A program made the position numbers and the translations under genes. From contig DASSBG010000028.1 of assembly GCA_035699085.1 (NCBI GenBank), forward strand, positions 62,001 to 126,000: a stretch of DNA of 64,000 bases, written 5' to 3'. The stretch's first letter is position 1. Each line of letters starts with the position of its first letter. This DNA comes from DASSBG01 sp035699085 (lineage in GTDB: Bacteria; Pseudomonadota; Gammaproteobacteria; Xanthomonadales; Rhodanobacteraceae). Positions 1 through 10,178 of the stretch are shown here, piece by piece. The notes beneath the pieces were generated by a model, which worked only from the letters and a program-made list of their open reading frames with translations, made no database searches and was not told the origin of the DNA.

Positions 1-782
1 GAGCAGTCGACCAGATCCACGCCATCTTCGCGCAGCCAGCGTGCCAGCTGCACGCATTCGTCGATGTCCCAGCCGCCGTCGGCCCAGTCGGTGCCCGACA
101 GCCGCACCCACAGCGGCGCCGGCGCCGGCCAGTTGTCTCGCAGCGCCACGATCACTTCGCGCAGCAGGCGCGCCCGGTTGGCCAATGAACCGCCATAACC
201 GTCGCTGCGGGCATTGGAGAGCGGCGACAGGAACTGGTGCAGCAGGTAGCCATGCGCCGCATGCACCTCGAGCACCTCGAAGCCGGCCTCGCGCGCGCGG
301 CCCGCCGCAGCGCGAAAGTCATCGACCACCTTGGCGATGCCCACCGCGTCCAGCGCCGCCGGCATCGGATAGTCGTCATCGAAGCGCAGCGCGCTCGGCG
401 CCACCGGCGTCCAGCCGCCCTCCTCGGGCGCTACCGCCTTGCCACCGAACCAGGGGGCACTGGTACTGCCCTTGCGCCCGGCGTGCGCCAGTTGCATGCC
501 GGCCGCCGCGCCTTGTGACCGGATGAAGGCGGCGACCCGCGCCCACGCCGCGGCTTGTCCGTCGTTCCAGATGCCGGCATCCTGTGGCGAAATGCGGCCT
601 TCCGGCGAGACCGCCGTGGCTTCCGTGAACACCAGCCCGGCACCGCCGACCGCGCGGCTGCCCAGGTGCACCAGGTGCCAGTCACCCGGGGCGCCGTCGG
701 GCGAGGAGTACTGGCACATTGGCGACACCACGATTCGGTTGCGCAACGCCAGCGTGCCCAGCGTGATCGGTTGCAGCAGCAT
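1..782 (-). CDS. NADH:flavin oxidoreductase, YqjM-type old yellow enzyme (partial)
   Basis: This is the first ~260 residues of an old yellow enzyme; the rest lies beyond the left edge. The family are FMN-dependent ene-reductases that use NAD(P)H to reduce activated C=C bonds in the cytosol. Visible motifs are SPMCQYS (residues 20-26, with the Cys that tunes FMN in the YqjM subclass), QLAHAGRK (97-104) and HAAHGYLLHQFLSP (174-187), which holds the His pair and Tyr of the active site. The ATG at 782 is chosen because MLLQPITLGTLALRN matches the usual family N-terminus; a GTG at 791 is possible. The small Cys-rich gene ends 2 bp upstream on the same strand, so the two are probably cotranscribed. 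The substrate cannot be told from sequence. Confidence 0.9.
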   Translation of the reverse strand, partial: MLLQPITLGTLALRNRIVVSPMCQYSSPDGAPGDWHLVHLGSRAVGGAGLVFTEATAVSPEGRISPQDAGIWNDGQAAAWARVAAFIRSQGAAAGMQLAHAGRKGSTSAPWFGGKAVAPEEGGWTPVAPSALRFDDDYPMPAALDAVGIAKVVDDFRAAAGRAREAGFEVLEVHAAHGYLLHQFLSPLSNARSDGYGGSLANRARLLREVIVALRDNWPAPAPLWVRLSGTDWADGGWDIDECVQLARWLREDGVDLVDC

Positions 783-783
783 G

Positions 784-1011
784 TCATGCACTCCCTTGCG
801 TCTTGTCGATGCTCGATGCCGGCTCGGCCTCCGCGGCGTGCCGCGCCTGCCACGCCGCCAGCGCCGCCTTGTAGCGCTCCAGCTTCTGCTCGTAAATGTC
901 GTAGACGCAGCGTACGCAGCCTTCGCCGCAGCACTCCTCGGCATCCGGCTCGACCGGCGCCCGCGGCCGCGGGTCGGCCTGCTGGGCGGTGGCTTTCATC
1001 CGGCTGTCCAT
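784..1011 (-). CDS. Oxidoreductase-like domain protein, small Cys-rich
   Basis: A 75-residue protein with a CC-x3-C-x2-C cluster (Cys27, 28, 32, 35) followed by VYDIYEQKLERY. This is the pattern of the 'oxidoreductase-like' domain (Pfam Oxidored-like), a short module whose biochemical role is not established; the cysteines suggest metal binding or redox activity. I start at the ATG at 1011, which is preceded by GAGG; a second in-frame ATG at 999 is equally possible. The N-terminal third is Pro/Ala-rich and looks disordered. It ends directly ahead of the old yellow enzyme and probably shares its transcript. Confidence 0.75.
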   Translation of the reverse strand: MDSRMKATAQQADPRPRAPVEPDAEECCGEGCVRCVYDIYEQKLERYKAALAAWQARHAAEAEPASSIDKTQGSA

Positions 1012-1093
1012 TGCCTCACTATGGGCGCGACCCGGCCGGTTCCCAAGGACTGGCCGCGCCGCCATTCAATCACGACTTCCAGGGACCCCGCCC

Positions 1094-1525
1094 ATGCGCA
1101 CCACCCTCATCGCCATTGCCGTGCTGGCCCTTGCCGCCTGCAGCGGCTCGCCGCCGCCGACCGCCACCGGCCAGGTCGAGCAGCTCAAGATCATCGACCA
1201 GAAGATCGGCACCGGGCAGGAGGCGAAGCCGGGCATGAAGGTGACCGTCGACTACACCGGCTGGCTCTACGACGCGAACGCGCCCGACAAGCACGGCACG
1301 AAGTTCGACAGCTCCAGCGACCACGGCCAACACTTCACCTTCACCCTGGGCGCCGGCCAGGTGATCGCCGGTTGGGACAAGGGCGTGGCCGGCATGCGCG
1401 TGGGCGGCAAGCGCGAATTGCTGGTGCCGCCGGAGATGGGTTACGGCCGCCGCGGTGCCGGCCACGTCATCCCGCCGAACGCCTCGCTGGTCTTCGAGGT
1501 GACCTTGCTCAACATCGCGCCGTGA
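1094..1525 (+). CDS. FKBP-type peptidyl-prolyl isomerase, lipoprotein
   Basis: A 143-residue single-domain FKBP that speeds cis-trans isomerisation of Xaa-Pro bonds. The start at 1094 gives MRTTLIAIAV followed by lipobox LAAC (Cys16), so the mature protein should be a periplasm-facing lipoprotein. The FKBP core runs from about residue 32 to the end, with KVTVDYTGWLYD, GAGQVIAGWDKGV, PPEMGYG and PPNASLVFEVTLL, which are the usual FKBP strands and active-site aromatics. The reading frame extends upstream to 989, but that part overlaps the divergent Cys-rich gene and lacks a signal peptide. It is transcribed alone, divergently from the gene at 784-1011. Confidence 0.9.
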   Translation: MRTTLIAIAVLALAACSGSPPPTATGQVEQLKIIDQKIGTGQEAKPGMKVTVDYTGWLYDANAPDKHGTKFDSSSDHGQHFTFTLGAGQVIAGWDKGVAGMRVGGKRELLVPPEMGYGRRGAGHVIPPNASLVFEVTLLNIAP

Positions 1526-1553
1526 CCGAATCCGCCGGCACTACGCTGCCGGG

Positions 1554-3845
1554 TCAGAAGGCGCAGGCGCGGGTGACGGCGGTGTCACCGCCGTAGACAA
1601 GCTGCGTGTCGGTGGCAGCGCGGACCGGGTATCCGGCCGTCGCCGGCAGTCCCCGTGACCGGTCGGCCAGGCGGCACTCCACGGGGCCAGGGACGGTCAG
1701 CGTCAATTCCAGCTCGACACCACCCGCAGGCGCGCCGATGTAGGCAAGCCGCCATGGGCGGCCGGCCCCCGCGCCGCCGCCGAGCGCGACGCGGACACCG
1801 TTCCAGGCCAGCGAGCGCAAGCCGGCCGTCGGCGGCAGCCGCAGCAACAGTATCGGCGCGCCGCGCGGTGAGGCCAGATGGAGCCTCACTTTTCGCACGC
1901 CCTCGCTGCGCGCATCGTCAACCACGCGCATAGCCGGCGGCAGCAGCGGCAGCGCCGGCGCCGCGTGCATCAGCACGCTGGCGTCGTCGCGCAGGTTGAA
2001 GTCCGGGGCCCGTCCGCGCCGCGGCCGCGCGCCGAGGTACTGCGCCGTCCAGTGGTCGGGCGCGGCGTCATGGCTGAGCCAGAGGGCCTCGCCGCGGTCG
2101 GCATCGAGGCTGTAGCGGAGCGAGTCGCGCTGCGGATGCGCCACACTGTACTGCGAGCGCAGCGCCCCGCATGCAAGGCAAGCGGCCGCCGCCAGCAGCA
2201 GCACCGGTACCGCCGTGCGCCAGCCGCGCGCCAGCCGTGCCAGCAGCGGCGCGGCCACCGCCAGCAGCAGGCCGAGCACCAATGCGATGGCGGCCAGGCC
2301 CACGTCGTTCATGCCGAGCGCGATCCACAGGTTGGCGATGAGCGGCGCAAACAGCAGCAGCGCCGGCACCGCAGCCAGCCACGTCCAGGCCAGCGCAACG
2401 CCACCGTGGCTGCGCATCGCCGGCAGCAGGCCGAGCAGCGCCGCGACCAGCGGCCACGCGAAGAGGTAGCTGGCGCCGGGCAACAGGCCACTGGCGACGA
2501 CGGCCAGCAGCGCGAATCCGCACAGCATCCCGATGACCACGCCACTCCCGCCACGCCGCGCCAGCAGGCCGCGCTGTGCCAACGTCGCCGCGGCGATGCC
2601 GGTCAGCAGCAGGCCGACGGCCAGCCAGGCATTGCTGGCGGTGTCGCCATGCAGCAGGTGCGAGCCGATCGCCTGCTTCAGCAGCCACCACGCCCCGAAC
2701 ATGCTTGCCAGCACCACCGCAACGAGCAGGACAAATCCTGCAAAACCAATGACTAATGCCATGAACCTCAGGTGATCGCGCCGGAGCGCGACAAGCATGA
2801 CGGCCGACAACAAGCCCCCGGCGAGCACCAGCAGCAGCCACGAAACCCATCCGGGATAGTCGACAAGATGCGCGCCCAGCCAATTGAAGTAGACGCGGTC
2901 GGGCTGGCGCGCCTCGGGGTACGTCGTCTGGCCAAAGTGCCGGGCCAGCGCCAGAGCGTACGAACCCATGTGCTGGACGCTGTCCGCATCCAGGCGCGCC
3001 AGCGTGTCGTGCGGCGTGTGGTAATCCTCGAAGCCGCCGATGAAGGCGAAGTTGAGGCCGGCCAATCCGGCGTGCTTGAACACCGTGAGGTCGGTGTCGT
3101 TGGGCAGCATCGTGTAGAGCGTGTAGGCCAGCGACGAGGCCACCGGGTACGGCGCCGCCGCGGCCAGCGCGTCGATCAACCAGCCGTTGCCGGCGCTGGT
3201 CTCGAACATCGACACCACGCCGGAGCTGCCGCGCGCCTCGAAATTCAGCACCACGCCAACCTGCTGCGCCAGGTCAGGATGCTTGGCAACGTAGGCCGAG
3301 GCGCCAAGCAGGCCATCCTCCTCGCCGTCGGTCAGCACCACGCGCACATCGTTCTTCAGGCGCGGCCCGGCCTGCAGTGCGCGTACAGTTTCCAGCAGCG
3401 TGGCGACGCCGGCGCCATCGTCGGCGGCGCCCGGTCCCCAGGGCACCGAGTCGTAATGCGCGCTCAGCATCACCGCGCGCTGGTTGGCGCTGCCCGGCAA
3501 GGTGGCAATGATGTTGTGCACGGTGCCGGCCACGACCCGTCGCGGAGCGATGACGCGAGCCGCCGTCGCCGTCTCGACGTGGACCTCCGCGCCCAGCGAG
3601 CGCAGCGCCTGTACCAGGTACCGCCGCGCGTCGGCATGCTCGGCACTCGCGAGTGGGTGCGGTCGCTGGACGATCGGTCGCACGGCCGCGATGGCGCGCA
3701 CCGCGGAAAACCGGCTTGCCGGCGCAGCCGTCCCCAGCGCCCCTGGCGGCTGCTGCGCAGCGATGGCGAGCACCGCCACCAGCCCGGCCGCCAGCCAGGC
3801 CAGCACCTGCGCCACGATGTCGCTCCGATCGATGCCGCTATCCAC
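1554..3845 (-). CDS. M28 family zinc aminopeptidase with C-terminal membrane domain
   Basis: A 763-residue membrane metallopeptidase. After an N-terminal hydrophobic anchor (about 10-30), the M28 catalytic domain shows the co-catalytic zinc ligands: SAHYDS (His130, Asp132), ADDGAG (Asp142/143), TDGEEDG (Glu175/176), NFEARG (Glu203) and YHTPHDT near residue 277. From about residue 320 there are eight or nine hydrophobic segments, then a roughly 190-residue soluble tail. This order resembles eukaryotic ERMP1-type and bacterial M28 membrane peptidases, so hydrolysis of N-terminal residues from extracytoplasmic peptides is likely. The best start is a GTG at 3845; a GTG at 3812 would begin closer to the hydrophobic anchor. 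It is divergent from mutS and its 3' end faces the FKBP gene. Confidence 0.88.
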   Translation of the reverse strand: MDSGIDRSDIVAQVLAWLAAGLVAVLAIAAQQPPGALGTAAPASRFSAVRAIAAVRPIVQRPHPLASAEHADARRYLVQALRSLGAEVHVETATAARVIAPRRVVAGTVHNIIATLPGSANQRAVMLSAHYDSVPWGPGAADDGAGVATLLETVRALQAGPRLKNDVRVVLTDGEEDGLLGASAYVAKHPDLAQQVGVVLNFEARGSSGVVSMFETSAGNGWLIDALAAAAPYPVASSLAYTLYTMLPNDTDLTVFKHAGLAGLNFAFIGGFEDYHTPHDTLARLDADSVQHMGSYALALARHFGQTTYPEARQPDRVYFNWLGAHLVDYPGWVSWLLLVLAGGLLSAVMLVALRRDHLRFMALVIGFAGFVLLVAVVLASMFGAWWLLKQAIGSHLLHGDTASNAWLAVGLLLTGIAAATLAQRGLLARRGGSGVVIGMLCGFALLAVVASGLLPGASYLFAWPLVAALLGLLPAMRSHGGVALAWTWLAAVPALLLFAPLIANLWIALGMNDVGLAAIALVLGLLLAVAAPLLARLARGWRTAVPVLLLAAAACLACGALRSQYSVAHPQRDSLRYSLDADRGEALWLSHDAAPDHWTAQYLGARPRRGRAPDFNLRDDASVLMHAAPALPLLPPAMRVVDDARSEGVRKVRLHLASPRGAPILLLRLPPTAGLRSLAWNGVRVALGGGAGAGRPWRLAYIGAPAGGVELELTLTVPGPVECRLADRSRGLPATAGYPVRAATDTQLVYGGDTAVTRACAF

Positions 3846-4000
3846 TCATGCAGTGTAGACGTTCAGCCAGCGGTGAGCGTCGGGCGGTTCTGTCCCCGCA
3901 AGATGCACGCCGAGCCATCGATGGGCCGACTTGCCCGCCCCATTACCGGCTCCACGCTACACTCGCACGCCATGAAACTGCACGCCATCACGAGACCATC

Positions 4001-6601
<2,601 letters not shown>

Positions 6602-6683
6602 CGGGCGGGGGAGTTGCTTCGCCGTGGACCATGGTGCCGGCTGCGCCGGCTGTTGGGGTTCGCTTCGCTCACCGCTGCTTCGC

Positions 6684-6796
6684 GGGAATGGGGAATCGAG
6701 AACAGGGAATCGGGGAAAGCCGCTTCGCCTCTGCTTTCCCCATTCCCCATTCCCCATTCCCCATTCCCCATTCCCCATTCCCCATTCTCCATTCCC
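6684..6796. repeat. Heptamer array with matching inverted arm downstream of mutS
   Basis: Eight head-to-tail copies of CATTCCC occupy 6741-6796, the seventh copy altered to CATTCTC. Just upstream, 6684-6720 holds the opposite strand of the same sequence (GGGAATGGGGAAT, then AGGGAAT and GGGGAAAGC). GGGGAAAGC at 6712-6720 pairs perfectly with GCTTTCCCC at 6733-6741, so the transcript can fold into a long hairpin. It lies between the ends of the convergent genes mutS and hslR. Similar G/A-rich heptamer runs occur between genes in Xanthomonadaceae. It could act as a two-way terminator; copy number is probably variable. Confidence 0.85.
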
Positions 6797-6809
6797 TGTT
6801 CGCTGTTCC

Positions 6810-7193
6810 CTATTCCCGGCGTGGCGCGCCAGCGCCATGCTTCGCCTGGCGCAGCTGGCGGCGCGCCTTCTTGTCCGGGCGGCGCGCGGGCCCGGCCGCG
6901 CCCAGAAGGCGCTGCCGCTCGCGCTGTGCTTCGCGCGCAGTGCGGCTGGCATCGGTTTCGCGGTACAGGGCCTGGGCCTCGCTGGCCGGGCCGCGCCTGG
7001 GCGACAGGCCCAGCACCTCGACCTCCACGCGCTCTTCGCCGCGGGTCACGCGTACGCAGTCGCCGAGCTTCATCGACCGCGCCGGCTTGCAGGCGACGCC
7101 GTTGACCTCGACCTTGCCGCCGTCGATGGCTTCGCGGCACAGCCGCCGGGTCTTGAAGAAACGCGCCGCCCACAGCCAGATGTCGGCACGCAC
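6810..7193 (-). CDS. hslR: Heat-shock protein 15-like S4 RNA-binding protein
   Basis: Hsp15 binds stalled 50S subunits that carry peptidyl-tRNA after heat stress. The 127-residue protein opens with an S4 domain (VRADIWLWAARFFKTRRLC, then IDGGKVEVNG) and ends in a very basic Arg/Lys/Gln tail, as in the family. The start is a GTG at 7193 preceded by GAGGG six bases away; the open frame reaches 7448 but that part overlaps the response regulator gene and has no S4 similarity. It is convergent with mutS across the heptamer repeat and lies 46 bp behind the PilG-like gene on the same strand. Confidence 0.9.
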   Translation of the reverse strand: MRADIWLWAARFFKTRRLCREAIDGGKVEVNGVACKPARSMKLGDCVRVTRGEERVEVEVLGLSPRRGPASEAQALYRETDASRTAREAQRERQRLLGAAGPARRPDKKARRQLRQAKHGAGAPRRE

Positions 7194-7239
7194 GATACCC
7201 TCATGCTGGCGCCCCGTCGGTGTCACCGGCGACCGATCG

Positions 7240-8061
7240 TCAGAGGTCGCTCCAGTGGCGGTAGCTCGTCGGCTTGCCTGCCTCGTCCAGCGCCGGGCGC
7301 ACCTCCAGCGCCGCGTGGGGGGCGGCTTCGGCGGCTGAGCGATCCCGGGCAGGCGTTTGCGCCGGGGTGCCGCCAGAGCCGGTGTTGCCGGCGCTGATCG
7401 CTTCCGCAGCCGACACAGCGGGCGCCGGGGCGTGCGCTTCCGGCGCACTGTGCGTCGGCTGCTGCCGATACGGCGGCAGCGCGGTGCCGGCCGCGTGGCC
7501 GGTCAGGTGCGCCGGGTCCGGCATGGCCACGTCCGGGATGCCGTCGGCCGCATGATCCGCCGCCGGCTGGACCGGCGTATCCGCCGCCAGGCGCTGCGGG
7601 TCGCGCACGATCAGCCGGCCGGATTCCAGCAGGCGCCGGATGCGTTCGAACACCTCGCCGCGGCCGAACGGCTTTTTCATGAAATCGTCGGCGCCGAAAC
7701 GCTGCACGTAGAACTGCTCGGTCGCCTGCAGGTTGCCGCTGATCATGACGATCGGGATGGCCTTGGTGCGCGCCTCGCGGCGCAACGCGCGCAGCACCGC
7801 GAAACCGTTCATGCCCGGCAGCACGATGTCGAGAAAGATCAGGTCCGGCAACTGCTCGCGCGCCATGCGGATGGCCGCTTCCCCGTCGCCCGCCTTGATC
7901 ACGGCGTAGCCGTCCTGGCTGAGCATCTTGCCGAGAACCGCGCGGATGGTGGCGGAGTCATCGACCACCAGCGCCAACGCCCCGCGCGGCCCGGATCGGC
8001 GCGGCTGCTCGCGGCGGTCGCTGCCGCCCAGAAAGCGCTTGATCAGCCCGAAGTTTGCCAT
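7240..8061 (-). CDS. PilG/CheY-like response regulator with long disordered tail
   Basis: Residues 28-150 form a receiver domain. Asp34/Asp35 make the acidic pocket, Asp78 in LIFLDIVLPGMNG is the phospho-acceptor, Ser108 is the switch hydroxyl and Lys130 in MKKPF is the conserved lysine. The receiver resembles the PilG/PilH regulators of twitching motility more than transcription factors, and there is no DNA-binding domain. About 120 C-terminal residues are Ala/Pro-rich and low in complexity, so probably disordered. The ATG at 8061 has a purine-rich upstream stretch (GGAGGCA). No kinase gene is adjacent, so the partner must be encoded elsewhere. Function beyond a receiver is inference. Confidence 0.85.
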   Translation of the reverse strand: MANFGLIKRFLGGSDRREQPRRSGPRGALALVVDDSATIRAVLGKMLSQDGYAVIKAGDGEAAIRMAREQLPDLIFLDIVLPGMNGFAVLRALRREARTKAIPIVMISGNLQATEQFYVQRFGADDFMKKPFGRGEVFERIRRLLESGRLIVRDPQRLAADTPVQPAADHAADGIPDVAMPDPAHLTGHAAGTALPPYRQQPTHSAPEAHAPAPAVSAAEAISAGNTGSGGTPAQTPARDRSAAEAAPHAALEVRPALDEAGKPTSYRHWSDL

Positions 8062-8154
8062 CTGCGATGCCTCCTGCCTCCACCACGCCCGGCCGACGCC
8101 GCACCAGTGTCGGCCCAGCCGTCCCCAAGCGCAAGATTTTCGTCAAAAAACAGG

Positions 8155-8183
8155 TTGTTTCCCCTGGGCCCCTTGGGTATGCT
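8155..8183 (+). promoter_or_regulatory. Sigma-70-like promoter of the first CTERM protein gene
   Basis: TTGTTT at 8155-8160 and TATGCT at 8178-8183 are separated by exactly 17 bp. Transcription would begin near 8190, about 40 bp ahead of the ATG at 8231, which is preceded by a strong GGGGAAAG ribosome-binding site. The match is good for a vegetative promoter; it has not been tested. Confidence 0.55.
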
Positions 8184-8230
8184 GCGCCTGCAAGATCGTG
8201 ATGGACATCACATACTTTTGGGGAAAGTCG

Positions 8231-10051
8231 ATGCCGGTATCACCGCTCTGTTCCGCCTCCGATGCGCTGCACACCCGCAGCTTCCACAACGCGCCGCTGA
8301 GCCGCGCCATCCGCGGCGCGCTGGCGCTGACAGCGGTCGCGGGCCTGGCCCTGGCCCCAAATGCCTTCGCGGCAACCTACACGGTCACCACTCTTGCCGA
8401 TGACGGTAGCGCCGGGACCCTGCGCAGTGCCATCGAATCCTCCAACGAAACCCTCGGGGCCGACACCATCACCTTCGCCTCCGGCGTCAGCGGCACCATC
8501 ACCCTCACCGCAGGGCCGCTTTATGTCGACGACGCGCTGACCATAGAAGGTCCCGGCGCCGACGTCCTGACCATCGACGGCAACATGGACCTCGGCCCTG
8601 CGGCGATCAGCGGCGACATCCAGCCGCAGGCTGAAGGCTATGGCAGCGTGTTCTACATCGGCCAACCGCCCCAACAGCCGCGCTCCACGGCCTGCGGCTC
8701 CGACTGCGCGCAAACGTCGGCTGTATATGAGCGCATGCCCGCCACCCTCAGCGGCCTGACCATCACCGGCGGCTCCTCGGCCAATGCTGGTGGCGCCATC
8801 GTGGCCGGGTACACCAACCTCACCGTGCGCGACTGCGTCATCACCGGCAACGAAGCCTCCGCGGGCGGCGGCATCGCGTCGAAATACGGCTCGCTGCAGC
8901 TCGAGAACAGCACGATCAGCAACAACTATGCCTATTCCTCCGGCGGCGGAGCGTTCGTTCTCGGCAATTTGACGATCAGCAACAGCACCATCAGCGGCAA
9001 CAGCACGGGCTTTGGCTCCGACGGCCCGCTTCCGCCCGGCATTGGCGGTGGCGTGTTCGTCATGGCCAAGTACGAAGGTCAGTATGAGAGTCAGGAGTCA
9101 GGGGCGCTCGACCCGTCGCAGAGCAGCATCGTCATCACCGGCAGCAGCATCCGCGACAACCACGCCGGCGTCGTGGCTGGCGGATTGTTTGCCGTGGCCT
9201 ACCAGTTCCAGGTCGGCTCGTCGACCATCTCGGGCAACACAGCCGGCAGTGCGGGCACCAAGTACGGCGAGATGGGCGGCGGGCTGTTTGCCGGCATCAA
9301 CGGTACGGTCAGCAACAGCACGATCTCCGGCAACATTGCCGCCGGCGGCCCTGACCCCGACAGCAGCGGCAGTTACACCGGAGGCTACGGCGGCGGGCTC
9401 ACCGTCGGGCAGAAATACGGCGGCCCCTACAGCACGTACGGCGGTGGCACCATCAGCCTGACCAACCTCACCATCAGCAACAACACGGCGGCGGGGGGTT
9501 CGGCCGGCGGTCTCGCGACCTATGGCAACGTAACGATCACCAACTCGGTCATTGCCGGCAACAACGCCGTCTCGGCCAACGATTTGATGGCGTCCGGCAG
9601 CAGTGGCTCCAGTGGGCCAAGCGGCGCCACCGGCACCACGACCAGCGTGGTCCTGTCCAACTCGCTGCTCGGAACCGATCCGGTGACCACGTACGCCACG
9701 ATCGTCGATGGTGGCGGCCTCATCGTCGGCGTCGACCCGCTGCTGGGCCCGCTGGCCAGCAACGGCGGCCCGAGGCTGACGATGCTGCCGCTACCCGGCA
9801 GCCCGCTGATCGACGCCGGCGACACCAGCGCAGCCATCGGACCGTACGACGAGCGTGGCGCGCCCCATGCGCGTGTCGTGGGTGCCGCCGTGGACATCGG
9901 CGCCGTCGAGGTGCAGGCAGCCGCCCCGCCCGCCGTGACCTCGGTTCCGGTTCCCGGCCTGGGCGAAAGCGGCAGATGGACGCTCGGCGGCCTGCTGGCC
10001 CTGGCCGGGCTGCTCCTGGCACGAAGGAGAAAGCGCCTGGATCCATCCTGA
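8231..10051 (+). CDS. Beta-helix surface protein with C-terminal CTERM sorting signal, copy 1
   Basis: A 606-residue exported protein. A long-n-region signal peptide ends near residue 47 (APNAFA-A). It is followed by a CSLREA-like N-terminal module (TVTTLADDGSAGTLRSAIES), then many irregular repeats of the type 'TISGNTA.. GGGG', which fold as a right-handed parallel beta-helix. A 'choice-of-anchor'-like segment (PGSPLIDAGD, then RGAPHARVVGAAVDIGAVE) comes before the tripartite tail: VPVPGLGESG, a 16-residue hydrophobic helix and an ARRRKR cluster. Such IPTL/PEP-CTERM-like tails are cut by an exosortase and target proteins to the surface. No exosortase gene lies in this window. The start at 8231 is set by GGGGAAAG. 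It is a tandem paralogue of the next gene. Confidence 0.85.
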   Translation: MPVSPLCSASDALHTRSFHNAPLSRAIRGALALTAVAGLALAPNAFAATYTVTTLADDGSAGTLRSAIESSNETLGADTITFASGVSGTITLTAGPLYVDDALTIEGPGADVLTIDGNMDLGPAAISGDIQPQAEGYGSVFYIGQPPQQPRSTACGSDCAQTSAVYERMPATLSGLTITGGSSANAGGAIVAGYTNLTVRDCVITGNEASAGGGIASKYGSLQLENSTISNNYAYSSGGGAFVLGNLTISNSTISGNSTGFGSDGPLPPGIGGGVFVMAKYEGQYESQESGALDPSQSSIVITGSSIRDNHAGVVAGGLFAVAYQFQVGSSTISGNTAGSAGTKYGEMGGGLFAGINGTVSNSTISGNIAAGGPDPDSSGSYTGGYGGGLTVGQKYGGPYSTYGGGTISLTNLTISNNTAAGGSAGGLATYGNVTITNSVIAGNNAVSANDLMASGSSGSSGPSGATGTTTSVVLSNSLLGTDPVTTYATIVDGGGLIVGVDPLLGPLASNGGPRLTMLPLPGSPLIDAGDTSAAIGPYDERGAPHARVVGAAVDIGAVEVQAAAPPAVTSVPVPGLGESGRWTLGGLLALAGLLLARRRKRLDPS

Positions 10052-10056
10052 CGTAG

Positions 10057-10079
10057 GCAGCGGCTCCGCTGCTCTTTTT
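10057..10079 (+). terminator. Rho-independent terminator after CTERM gene copy 1
   Basis: GCAGCG (10057-10062) and CGCTGC (10067-10072) form a 6-bp stem with a 4-base loop, followed by TCTTTTT. It lies 6 bp after the stop codon of the first CTERM protein gene, so the two tandem copies are probably separate transcripts. Confidence 0.75.
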
Positions 10080-10178
10080 GCGCTGAACCATATCGGCGCC
10101 ATCGCCATGGTGCGCACGGTGCCATCACCCGCACCTGTATCCACCGCAGCCAATAGACAAGCTACCGAGGGGGCAGTC

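Noticed and set aside
1..934. Several open frames opposite or out of frame with the old yellow enzyme
   Set aside because: The in-frame minus-strand translation from 782 matches the enzyme family residue by residue, so the others are shadows.
6741..6796. CRISPR array
   Set aside because: Units are 7 bp head to tail without spacers and no cas gene is nearby.
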